From positions 6,841,385 through 6,905,384 of the forward strand of contig JASFXZ010000010.1 of the NCBI GenBank assembly GCA_032209605.1: 64,000 nt of DNA, read 5' to 3'. The position numbers were made by a program, and so were the translations under genes. Source of the stretch: Mactromeris polynyma. Its lineage: Eukaryota; Mollusca; Bivalvia; Venerida; Mactridae. Positions 11,301 to 22,500 of this stretch are shown in pieces (positions within the stretch are counted from its first letter, which is position 1; every line of letters begins with the position of its first letter). A model generated the notes under the pieces. The model did no database searches. It was not told where the DNA came from and saw only the letters and a program-made list of their open reading frames with translations.

Positions 11301-12518
11301 TGCTCGTACTAAACTCTGTAACACAAATAAAAGTTATGTTAAAATACAACATAGAAACACATACGATAGTTATAAATCTACACAAATAAAACATTGTCGA
11401 GTAAATACCTCCAAATACACATCTACCAGTCAACAAAAATATCCTTTCTACATTAACATAAGTAGACATTTTAAGTTGAAAGCCTTCAGATTTGTCAATA
11501 GGGCAAACTAGTCATTAAGCTTTCTACCTTTTCTTACACGAGTTTTGAATTGGTCGATACTAATTGTTTTATATTTCTATTACTTATTCTGGTCAATATT
11601 TAATAATTGTGAGTTGGAAAACTACTATGCCTTCAAGTATTAAATTATGTTTATTTTGTCTACCATTTGATCAATATCTCAAATTGTCGTTATAGCAAGT
11701 AGTCATATCTGAACAGGTAACTTGGACATTGGAATAAATGAATTTTGTTTTTAAATTCGTTTCGAAAGTGATTGTTCAATACAACACCATAAGTTGAACA
11801 TCTATGTATGTACGCATTCACGCACGCAATCATGCATACGCACACAGTCACGCACATTGTTTCAGTGAGCTAACGAAACGATTCAATGCACGGATTTTTA
11901 CAAGAACTATAATAATTTTGAATCTTACTCATGTTAACCCAATAAGATTCCTTTTCTGTTTTTTTCAAGCCACAACTTCCAAGTTGCATTGCCATCGAGT
12001 CGTTGTTTTTCGCTCCAAAATCTACTGGTTTTGCATTTCGCGATAAAGTCTTGCAATAAGTGTCAACGTCCTTAAACTCGGCCATTGAAGGGCTGAGGAA
12101 GTAACATTTGTCTACACATAAATTCCATGCGACATTGAAAAGTCCTTCTGCAAGACACGTGAAAACAATATTTAAAATCTGGAGAAAGCATACATGCTAA
12201 ATTTGAAGATCATAAGTTCTATACCCAATCGCATTGACTTGCGTGATACCACGCTTTGTAACAGGAATTCTGGTAATAAATTGGTATTGCATATACGGTT
12301 AAAACGGGTTAATAAGAACAACATTGACACTACAAAAAGTCTCAAATAAATTCAAATTTTGAAAACTCTAAAATAAAAAAAACTGTAATAATATTTTTTT
12401 ATTTATCTTTTATTTGGGGGATGGAGTAAAAATGAGGTAAATACAAAGACAACTTACCACCCACAGATAAGAAATGCAGAAATATCACGCATCTGGCATA
12501 AAACCGATTTAGTTCCAT
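5018..12518 (-). CDS. Gene B: type I membrane protein with three CTLDs and a Thr-rich mucin stalk
   Basis: Seven exons: 12518-12458, 12147-11929, 11315-11154, 8999-8796, 8205-7297, 6593-6405 and 5379-5018. All introns are phase 1 and the total of 2106 bases gives 701 aa plus stop. Order: signal peptide (1-20), CTLD1 (about 21-130), CTLD2 (about 148-256), Thr/Pro/Ser mucin stalk (about 257-518), CTLD3 (about 519-620), juxtamembrane KEMTVEK segment (639-668), transmembrane helix (about 669-688) and a short lysine-rich tail. The mucin stalk should be heavily O-glycosylated and hold CTLD1/2 away from the membrane. CTLD halves are split by introns in the same place as in genes A and C. No classical Ca-binding triplets are seen. 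A cell-surface recognition role is inferred. The weakest junction is the exon 3 donor GTATTC. Confidence 0.83.
6405..6593 (-). CDS. Gene B exon 6: first half of CTLD3
   Basis: Acceptor TTTATAG above 6593, donor GTAAGC at 6404-6399. Encodes NQSRWIKIGQQEYYVNYNTS, the AKEFC helix, SLLTFPNTMTYFEMLLKL and GSYWIDG. Its closest relative is gene C exon 4 (shared IGQxEYxV, SLxTF, SYFE/TYFE and the WxxG end). Confidence 0.85.
7297..8205 (-). CDS. Gene B exon 5: second half of CTLD2 plus mucin stalk
   Basis: Acceptor TTGTCTAG above 8205, donor GTAAGT at 7296-7291. The first 40 residues (IQCPTATTNATV, HLALCDSPF) close CTLD2. Then come about 260 residues of Thr with Pro and Ser in units such as TTTTTPTTTS, coded by a degenerate GTT/GTC trinucleotide array. 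Dense clustered Thr and Pro is the signature of an O-glycosylated mucin stalk. The array stays open in this frame throughout. Its antisense strand also has a long open frame, a composition artefact. Confidence 0.83.
8796..8999 (-). CDS. Gene B exon 4: first half of CTLD2
   Basis: Acceptor TGTGCACAG above 8999, donor GTAAAT at 8795-8790. Encodes EWVAVDSTPPYYHV, the CDAMTYC helix, QLSHIDITDYMFL and NFIIWIFNSG. The W near the start, the Y-C-x3-A-x2-YC pattern and the IIWI strand are CTLD-like. Confidence 0.8.
11154..11315 (-). CDS. Gene B exon 3: second half of CTLD1
   Basis: Acceptor TGTTACAG above 11315. Encodes KCRTIEF, SLFENQDFLC and KKAHPFCE, the C-terminal Cys-bearing strands of a CTLD. 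I place the donor at GTATTC (11153-11148) because it gives phase 1 and joins cleanly to exon 4. If it were not used, a stop follows at 11101 and the protein would be a short secreted lectin instead. Confidence 0.68.
11445..11740. repeat. Weak duplicate of 13440-13720
   Basis: Intron 2 of gene B shares scattered identities (AGACATTTTAAG, GAGTTGGAAAACTACTATGCC, ATATCTGAACA) in the same order with 13440-13720. It may be an old tandem duplication that included part of the gene cluster. No lectin exon survives beside the second copy. Confidence 0.35.
11929..12147 (-). CDS. Gene B exon 2: first half of CTLD1
   Basis: Acceptor TTGCAG just above 12147, donor GTAAGA at 11928-11923. Reads GLFNVAWNLCVDKCYFLSPS, then DVDTYCKTL, then LGSCGLKKTEKESYWVN. 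CYF, the YC helix and the terminal YW are CTLD landmarks, homologous to gene A exon 2. Confidence 0.8.
12458..12518 (-). CDS. Gene B exon 1: signal peptide
   Basis: ATG at 12518 starts MELNRFYARCVIFLHFLSVG plus one base, then donor GTAAGT at 12457-12452. Basic n-region, then a hydrophobic core CVIFLHFLSV. Phase 1 fits exon 2. It differs from the near-identical signal exons of A and C. Confidence 0.75.
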
Positions 12519-15500
12519 CGTATTACACAGAACGATTAACGAATTCACTAATTGAATAATTATACTTAAACACAAATATTATTTATAAGTTAACAACGAT
12601 AAGGCCGGAATGTCAAACAAAATGAATTAAATGTTGCAATGAATTTATCAAGGACATGTAAACACGTCCGATGCATTTCTTAGATTGATCATCACTAATA
12701 GCGATACATAAATAACAAGTCATGGTTGCATATGGTATGTAACAAGTTAATAATATTAAATCAGTTTCTTTGTTTTTGCTTTCTTTACTATCATACAAAA
12801 AATCAATTAGGGGAAAAAGTGTAGAATAAAGTAAACACAATAATATCGACATTAAATATTTATATGCTTATAATTGATAATACGAGACGGTAATATCCGT
12901 TAGTAAATCCGAAGTTTACTGATAAATTCTATTTTTTCAAACAATCTGATATTAGCACAATTTTTTATATCCATGTTATTAAATTTGTGGAGAGCAATTG
13001 TTAATTAAGCGATTGACATTGTTTACAATTTTAGTTGTGTATGATCATATATTAGGGAGATTTAATTATGTGTTGCCAACATCACGTGAAACTCCCGGTC
13101 AGTTAACGGGCCCTAAGAGCCTGTGGAAAATCACATGGCATGTCGTGCGGGCCCGAAAGATTTTGGCGTTGAACATTCTGAGAACGGACAATTTTCATTC
13201 CTCGCTCAGGATAGACCTACAGGTAGTCACGACCCGTAGTACTCAGAGAACAAAACGCCTGGATATGACCGATGCATTAACAATACCGTACTTGTCATTT
13301 ATTCTGAGATAAAATTACATCATACTGGATAACGATCTTTAAGGTGGGTGTAAAACAGCTCATAGCTGAGAATCTTCAAAATCTCCATCGTTGTCAAAAA
13401 ACAGACATTGGAATGCATGCCTATAACTATTTCTCACCATACCACATACAAGCAGACATTTTAAGATGAAAGTATCGAACAGATATTTTAAGACATATGG
13501 CTAGTGACTAAATTTGTTATTCCTTTTTTTCATAAACACTTCACAGTGGCTGCAACATGTGTAATGTAATGTCCTGATTATTCAGTTTTCGATATTAATT
13601 CATTGTGGTATTTATGTTGCATTTTTATAATACCTGCGAGTTAGAACCAAGCTACTATGCCTTTACATGGAAGAGCTATATATGTATATCTGAACAATGG
13701 TCACTACTTTAAAAAAAGTTAATTAAGGACAGACTGCCAATGAAACATTCCACAACGAAGTAGAACGACCGGTAAGCGGGGATAAAATATATTGCGAAAT
13801 GTCACGACAATATCGAATACAAATAGTGCTATAATCCTTTATGACAAAGAGCAATTGTGGTACGATTTCTAGATAACCTCACATATAAATATCGAAAATT
13901 TGTTGATTTCTGACGTATTTGTTTATTGACGGCGGCCTTCAGGCCGTCGTCTATTTGAATAATTTTTAATCTAGGTACATGGAGTTGCATAATCGAAATG
14001 GGAGAAGCCATTGGTATTATGCTTTTTTAAATTGTTCTTACAAAACGTGATTCTAATTATACAGATAAAAAAAGTGTACTAATTGATAATAAAAAAATGT
14101 CAAAATATTTAAAATGTATTTTTACCGTTAATAAAAAGCTTTAAAAAATGTTTTACGTATGCTTATAAGAATTTACAACAGCTAGTCACGAAAACGGTTA
14201 GGCATCGTGTATTACATAGCTTCGTTTCACAACTACGCTCAATTCATCATCAAAGTTCAGGAAATGGTTCCTAATGCTGTGCACGCAAATTGAAATTGTA
14301 CTTATAAAAAAGCAAATTGTTAAACAAAAAATGTTAATCCATATTAATAAGTTCATGAATGCAGTTTATAATGTACAAATATAAATACAGTGACCAAACT
14401 ATGCAATATACATTGCCTTAACTTGACCCATATAAGTTATGTACTGATGGTAATATGTAAACAAAATTCAGCCAATGAAAATTGTCGTTGAAAACGTCAT
14501 AGCATTTGTTGTTCAAATAACGCATTGGCAGTAAAACGGATTCAGTACATTCGAGATCAAATGCTGATGGTTGAACTGAACTTTTAATTACGTTGTTTTG
14601 ACATTTTTAGTGGATATTTTTCCCTTTTGATATCCCAATAGTTCTTTTAGATCTGTAAAACTAGAAGTTATAATCATGTATATTTTTAGATCCGTTTCGT
14701 TCTATCTACGTTTCGTGTAATCGTTTTTTTTCTTCGTTTCGTTGGATGATTCTTACCAGAATTATGGCTTGGTGATGATCATACTTTCTTATTTATTGAT
14801 AAACAAAATAATAAATCTTCAATATCATGCTTCCTAAAACTTGTGCCGCCGTTTTGATGCTTTGCATCAAAATTAGTCTTGTTTATTCCTTGAGTACGTC
14901 GGTCCTGTTCTCAATAAAGGCTATTCATCAGCATTTTTAGTTCAAAAACGTTATACCGCGACGCCGTCCTTTTCAATAAAAGATTGTAAAGTTTCCAAGT
15001 TGCTGTTTACGGTGTTTCTGGGCTCCAGGATTTGCACCATGAGATTTCATGCAATCAAATAGGCGATAAGCTTTGCGAAAATGATATATGGGTTAAGTTT
15101 TCGTACATATATTGCCGTTAACCGAGACGCGTAATGAGAGATAAAAGAAAAGTTTCGCGTGTAATAGAAATTTTGTCCCTGACCACACACATCAGAATAA
15201 CGGTCATTCCGCCTATGGTAAACTACAACATATTTCATTGTGAAAATTGAAACGTCTTGCCTTATTAACGATATGAAAGTAATGATACATCTCGTGTGTT
15301 TGTCCAAATAAAGTGCACGTGTGATGCATCATAACGATGTCTCCGATAACATATCTTAATTGGTCATGCACTCAAAAAACTGATCCTTCATTGCTAATGA
15401 GCGCAACTGGTAACCAATGATTGGGGTGATTTAATAGAAGATTACACTGTATTAAATGATTAAAACTATTATGTTGTTTCTGGTACCATCGTTCAACCTG

Positions 15501-16249
15501 AGGACTGCATATATATACGACACCTTTAGCATGAACAAGCGTGAAATAGCAGTAAATTTGGTTTGTAAACAATGGAAGTGTCAGTCAAAACGTTATGCGA
15601 TAATTATCTAATTACGTGTATCCGATCAATTTGTTTCAAAATGGTATAAAAACACAAATCTAAATTAGATATCTAATTACTCACAATTAATGACTAGTTT
15701 TGCCTGAATTAATTATTAAATAAAGGAATTCAGAAAGACACGATTTCTAAATGAGCTTGATTCATGAGAAATAATTGCCGAAACTAAATTAAATGATTAC
15801 CTTTTATCATTACCACATATTTCCCATTGGAAGGAAATTTGAATGACTATATTCACGTGATAATCAAAGCAACACGAGTTCTGGTAATAATTCTACGGAT
15901 CCATTGTTTTGAAAGTATTTGATCTTATATATCTATGAACTACGAGTATATTTTGTGTTAGCACTCTATCCTTTTGGAGAATTTGTCCAGCCGGGTTTGT
16001 AAAGGAGGCAATCCTTTTTTCAGTCATTCATCATTCATCTGGCCGACCATAAAGAATAAATAAGGAGATTTTAGGGGAACACCGACGGGGAATATCCAAT
16101 GGATGGAATACATCACGGAACAAGTAAAAAAAGTCAGTAATAATAGACCGAAAAGGGGGACATGAATATCATATCAAGTAAAAGAATTGCACATGGGGAA
16201 GTGGAACCTAACATACATCTAAACCATAAACAGAAGTTATAACTATACA

Positions 16250-16840
16250 GCGATTTACAGCCTTGGAACTGTCAGTAAAATGCTTTCGGTTTAAGCCGAT
16301 TAAACAGTTAGCAAACCTCACATCTAACCGCTATATAGTAATTGATTTCCAACTTATACACATAAATTGACAAAGTAGACAGTAACTTATCAAAAAAACA
16401 ATTTCCTTATACAGAACTTGCTCACAGTAACTAAATGATTTACATAAAAATGTGACATAACCACATAATCGTGAATAATAAACTCATGTAGAGGCAACTG
16501 GAAATGTCTATTAGTTATCTTAAATACTAGGGTCAGGGAAGGGAATTAAAATAAAGACAAATATAATTAATTGATATTTATTGAAAAATCTACGAAACGA
16601 TAGCCTTGTTTAAAGAGTTCATTTGTTAGAAGAAGTTTACGCTTATTAAAGTCCTCAAGGTTCCTATTGCCTCGTAGAAACCTTATAAGTTGAGATGAGT
16701 AAATGCTGTATGCGGTAGATTTCGGATTATCAGAGTCGAGTGACGGAAAGTTTATAATCTCAAAGTCGTAATAACCTCGTTTATCGTAATTTTGTTGTTG
16801 TAATAATTCCATTATCTATGGAAATATCTAAACTAGAAAC
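16250..16840 (-). mobile_element. Retroelement 3'-end fragment with reverse-transcriptase-ORF tail
   Basis: The minus-strand frame 16812-16567 reads FEIINFPSLDSDNP, then YSIYSSQLIRFLRG, DFNKRKLLLT and LFKQGYRF. From memory, this NFPxLDxxxP / Y-Y-SQLIRF / DFxxR / LLxQGY pattern is the tail that follows the polymerase in many animal retroelement ORFs; I could not check it. No RT core is present here, so it is a truncated remnant. About 300 bases below the stop are shared with the second copy at 19690-20310, consistent with a 3' UTR. Confidence 0.5.
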
Positions 16841-17815
16841 GAGGCATATGTGTCCAGTGTGTTGGATTTTCAACAGTTGTACCTCTTTGGATATATATTA
16901 TTCATCATAGATGGAATATATTCATTATCATCTCATCTAAATAACGCCAGGTATTATTGACAATAACATACATTTGCTTTTCTTTGGGAAAGTGTAACAT
17001 AAAGTCTCTTTCATAACAGAATAACAACAAGTCGATTATTTGTGGATCGCAGTAAGTATTACTTAAAACTACTTTCGATGTAATTTACACGCCATATCAA
17101 AAGTAAAATAAACAGGTACATAATTATAAAGGCAAGAAGTTTGCAGTGAGAGGAACTGTAGTTGTAGTAACAACAGTGATGTTATAACTGACACAGGAGA
17201 TTGTCACGAGTTATCACCCCTCTTTATCCATTCTAGTATTCTAGGTATACGGCATGTTTAATATAAGTAGTATAACGCTTTTTACACAGATCTCTTTCAA
17301 TTAAATGCGCCGAATTCTACGCGTGAACAATTTATCGGTCGAGCGAGAACAACTTTATATAAAAGAGCCTTATTTAGTCGTAATATTTTAAATATTTCTC
17401 CCAGATAGACGCTTTACAGTTCTTGTATTAAATGCATAGAATTCTATAAAAGTGATATAGAAAGAGAGATAACTCCTGACAATCATATGATTACTGTTAT
17501 TAGTAAGACCCGTCATACTGCTACTGCCGCAACCCATGACAAAACAGAGCATTACTATGACTGCTGTCAGCAGAAATATTATATGGAGTATTGCTGCTAC
17601 GTCAGCAATAATTTTACATAATTCATGCATTGTTGCTAGCAACAGTAACAAAATACTTTAAAAACATGTGTCCGTGGATCGTATCAAGACTGTTAATCGT
17701 CGCAAAATTATGGATGTGAAATATTATCATCACAGAAGTGTTCTTAATTATGCATACTATAAATGAATTTCGAAAACGGTTTTCGAGGCTTTTTACGACT
17801 ACACTCAATGAAATT

Positions 17816-17974
17816 GAAATTTCATAAGAATATTGACATTATTTTTTTGTAGCCATTATATTGGTGGTTATTTCCGTTTTCAACTTATTTCAGGTGGCAA
17901 GAACCTTCAATCGGCAGCTATCTACCATACAAGCTCTTTGGGTGAAAGTCAATGTCAATATTCTTATGAAATTT
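17816..17974. repeat. Hairpin element with 24-bp inverted arms
   Basis: AAATTTCATAAGAATATTGA plus CATT at the left is mirrored exactly by AATGTCAATATTCTTATGAA plus ATTT at the right, about 110 bp apart. Size and perfect arms suggest a small non-autonomous DNA transposon. Confidence 0.6.
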
Positions 17975-19231
17975 AAAAAAATAAAACCCACGTGTCGTAA
18001 ATGAGTTCCGGTCTGAATCATTCCGACGGCTCGGGCGCGTTCTTCTTCAGTCATTCTCACCATGTTTTGTGTTTTTCAAAAAGGATTTTCATCAACAATG
18101 ACAAAAGTGTACACGAACACGCGCAAAACGTGCTATAAACGTCAATACGCGTAATACGATTAATTTCATAGCGAGCCGGCTAAACAAAATCAATAATTCG
18201 CTGCATTACCTGTTCAAATATCGGTATGTGAAATTTTGTGTGAATACATGCATTATTAGAAAAATAATAATGCAATATAAACTGACCGATTAGGAAGTTT
18301 GTTGAGTGTACACATGAAGTTATATATGAAAACAAGCCCTTGCAGATCGAATAATATATAACTCGAGCAATATCGCCATCAAATGAGTCGAATTTGTCTC
18401 TTTTATTATAGATTTGGAAATAACTCCTTCCTCTTGATGCATATGTTTTCTCGAACATAGGCCTTTAAAGTATTGCATTTTAAGATCAAGCGACAGGCGT
18501 ACTTTTCTGATACAGACATTTCTGATAACTATCAAGCAATGCTATTAGTGTTGTTGTTAAATGTATTTTGCTAATAAACGTCTACTATATCGAATAAAAT
18601 ACCATTGTCGGGCTACTTGGAGGAATGGAAGTGACAGACACTCGTATCAATGTTGTAAAAATGACATGGAAGTGTGAAATTAGTCACACCAGAAGACTAA
18701 GAATAAAATAAAACTGCCGTAGTGAAAGTACAACGAATATATTGCAGTGAAGAAATCATGTATTTGGATACAAATCAAAGTCTAAGATTTGAATAAAAGT
18801 CAACAACATGATAAGAACCAGGAGATGAAATGCCTCTTCAAATACCAGTTGTACAATGATACATGGAGAAAGAAATGAGACATTTGAAATGTTGTATACT
18901 AGCGTTTAATTATTTAGATTGAAGGGAAAATACAGCACTATAATGTAGCTTCCAATACATGTATGTAATAGCATAACACATACAAATACATATGATTATT
19001 TGCAAATCCACCAATGAATAACAAATTCGACATTTAAGATAGACATTGGCAAAAAATATTTTAGAATTATCACAATATAAATAGGAAATAATACGATAAA
19101 ACTATGTATATTTCTTCCAGGCAATATAATGACATGCACTACATTTGTCCACATGAACTGTATATTAAATTGTGCTATAATTATCGATATACTCCAAGAA
19201 GAACACGTCGGTAGAAACCTTTAAGCAAAGT

Positions 19232-19569
19232 TTATTTCTTTAATCGTGTCAGATCCAGCATTACCATGACAGATATAATGAAACAAAGAATAAACACTCC
19301 AAGACCACCAGCAGTCTTTGCAGACGTACGCTTGTCTTCTACAGATACCAGTTTACGTTTGTTCAAGGTTGTCTCAGACTTCTCTACCGTCATTTCCTTT
19401 AGCAATTGAATAAATTGTGGATGGAGTAAAGCTTCATCCGTGTTATTATAGTAGATTGATCTTCTACATACGCTGAATGCCACGTCACCGCAGGGTTTGG
19501 GTGATATCGTCTGGTTGTCACCATGGTACGCAATACAATGGCTTATCTGCATTGTTTTATTTGTATTAG
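19232..19569 (-). CDS. Gene C exon 5: end of CTLD2, juxtamembrane segment, TM helix, tail
   Basis: Acceptor ATTTCTTTCAG above 19569, stop TAA at 19234-19232. ISHCIAYHGDNQTISPKPC and VAFSVCRR close CTLD2. LLKEMTVEK, NKRKLVSVEDKRTSAKTAGG precede the helix GVFILCFIISVMVMLDL. The tail RLKK lacks the KKXX signal of gene B. AATAAA overlaps the stop codon and is too close to act as its poly(A) signal. Confidence 0.87.
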
Positions 19570-22500
19570 CTGAAAGAAATGTTCGAATAAAGTAATATAT
19601 GCAAAGCAGAAAATGACACATTCATTGGTTAGAACCACCCCAGGCAAATCCAGGGAAAAGAAAAGCAAGTAGGAACAAGCAGGAATGTCAGTAAAAATAC
19701 TTTGGGTTTAAACCGATTTAACAGCTAGCAAACCTCACACTTAACCGCAATATATCATTGATTTCCAACATATACACATAAATTGACAAAGTAGGCAGTA
19801 ACTTATCATTAAAACATTAGCCATTTCGTATTCAGTAACCTATACACTGTATATAATCCAGTACGAAGAAACAAACTTCATTTTACAGAGCTTGCTCACA
19901 ATAACTAAATGATTTACAAAAAAATGTGAAATAACCACATAATCGTGAATAAATGACCTTATGCAGAGGCAACTGGAAATGTTTATGAGTTATTCATTAG
20001 ATGTTATCTTAAATACTTGGAACAGGGAAGGGAATTTACAATAAAGACAAATATAATTGATTGACGTTTATAGAAAAATCTACGAAACGTTTGCATAATT
20101 TATTATAACGATATTTAAAGAGTTTGCCTGTAAGAAGAAGGTTACGCTTATTAAAGTACTCAAGTAGATGCCGTATGCGGGATATTTCGGAATATCAGAG
20201 TCGAGTGATGGAAAGTTTATAACCTCAAAGTCGTAATAATCTCGTTTATCGTAATTATTTGTAGTAATAATTCCATTATCTTTTGAAATATCTAAACTAG
20301 AAACGCGATAGGAATTTCATGCAGACAGGAGACGCAAATACAAGACCGGTGGGAAAAGGACATAGACATTAACCAATACCGCGTCATCAATAAACTTAAA
20401 AACAATAATATGTAGCGACACCAGACTGCAAGAAAAAAGAGAATTAGGTAACACAGCGGGAATTGTATATAAAAGAACCTGTGAACTTAAACTAAATGTC
20501 TAATAATAATAAAAATACGACTGAGCTAAAAGAAATGTACATACTAAGCCAATAGAAAAGTTTATGTTATGGGTTATATTTCATGTAGTACTATTTAAAT
20601 CAGATGAGTCTATGTTAACAAATAGTTTAGATCATAAGTGAACAATCAAACAGCTGGTAATACAAGCAAATAATACTGATATTGAGACATCATTGAAATA
20701 TCCCCAAGACATATTCTATTGTGTGATGATGATAATGTATTAATGATGCATGGTGGATATATCATTTTCAAATCGTGCTTGTCGTTCCAACTCGTGCTTG
20801 AGGGAAAACTACATTTGCCTCAGTCGCGCACGTGTTTCCAGTTTAGCAAATTGTTCATAAATGAAATAACTCGGGTAATGCTTTCAATGTTTTCTCTGCT
20901 TACCTCCCACCCAGAACGAATTAATCGAGAGGCGAAGTTGAACGAATACCTCGAAGTAACTCTTCAGATTCAAGAATGTGATCAAACTAGCATCGTATGT
21001 TTCGTTGCAATATTCGTACGCGGTTTGGTAATTGTTGTCTTTATTGATCACAAAGTATTCCGATTGTCCGATTATTGTCCACATTTGGTCTGGAAGAAAA
21101 ATAGCCGTACTTATTTATAGAGTACATTTACATGTTTATATATCTTTGGTTGTTTTAGTGGTGATACACTGATCAACAGACGGTTTCTTAAATACAGTAT
21201 GAATTATAACATTTCTAAAACAATACCGTTCTGTCATGATAGAACAGTCCATGTGACATCAACGAGTGTGAACATCAAACTAACAAAAAGGCTTGTCATT
21301 ATCAACGATATTTTATGATAAAAATTATGTGACCCTTTGCTGCAGTAAAACAGTATGTTCTTATACCATTTTCACCCATCGATCCCACATAAATTCTTGT
21401 ACAAAAGTGTCCCGACTATTTCGTTATACGGACGGAAAACGTCAACTGACTTTATTGACGAATTACATATAACAGGCGTGATAACGAATACCATTCTGCT
21501 GAATTTCAATAACAATATATTACTAATATTATGTTGTCCATTTGAGATACATTCACCTTAGATACATTATATATATTTTTTTTTATTTTATGTAACATAA
21601 AATTTTGCCTTGAGTAATTGTTATTTGTATTGTAGGTAGAATGCCACTTCCTCCTCATAACATACTTGGTACGCAAGTAATCAGCCAAATACATTATAAT
21701 CAGAAATAAATAACATGTTGTGTAGCTACCTGCTTCATTTGTGTCAATATGTAATTTATCAACCACAGTTGTTACAAGCGTAGTTAAATTGTTTTGGTTG
21801 TTGTTGATACAAACTTGGGAACAGAAGACCCTGTAGCAGTTTTCTATCAAATTTAGTTACACAATAATTATAATTTGTACAATCGTCAAGTACTCTACGA
21901 CGAATTTGTGATTGAAAGCACTAGTGAGGGAGACGATGACAGACTACAAAAGTTGTTATCACATAACGCATGTAACATTTCTGAGTTTTTTTTAAGATGT
22001 TCAGCAATTTCTCAGAACGAATGCCTGACGCTCGATAAGCACGCAAAGTTTCATCAAGCATTTAAGAACCTGGGCAACATGAACACGAGTAAGACGCTGA
22101 TTATTAATAATTTGTATGAAGGAATAACAAAACTATAGAATTTGTCACTGCTGCGTAAACAACAATCTTTTGCAAACGTTTCTGATTCATCATCTGATGG
22201 AAAATAAAAATAATAACTTACCGTCAGTACTATTACACCGCTCTGACAGAGGCTTTGGTGAGGATGTTATAGGCGAAGTCAATGTATTCGCTGATATGAA
22301 CGGTGCGTTACTGACACAAATAGGAAACGCCTGTGCAGAATAACAATCAGTAGCAGTTCGTAATTGTAACTGCCCATTGTTTGTTTGTACAGTGGTACAC
22401 GTTGCAACTGGAAACAAATTCAAAACATTATTTCAACAGTTATAATGGATTATAGGTGGAATAATTACGTTAAATATGTCTTGTTATTGTCGTCATCAAG

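Larger units (their letters stand above)
12519..19231. other. Intergenic region between genes B and C
   Basis: 6.7 kb without a supportable host gene. It contains a weak duplicate of gene B intron DNA (13440-13720), an imperfect GC-rich hairpin at 13928-13953 (GACGGCGGCC / GGCCGTCGTC), a retroelement tail (16250-16840) and a hairpin element (17816-17974). Gene B's promoter should lie just above 12518 and gene C's 3' UTR just below 19232. A hydrophobic minus-strand open frame at 17388-17651 has no splice or family support. Confidence 0.5.

Noticed and set aside
12998..13312. 104-codon plus-strand frame
   Set aside because: No motif, no splice partners, isolated in AT-rich intergenic DNA; expected by chance at this scale.
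17388..17651. Hydrophobic 87-codon minus-strand frame as a membrane protein
   Set aside because: Hydrophobicity follows from T-rich codons; no homology recognised and no neighbouring exons.
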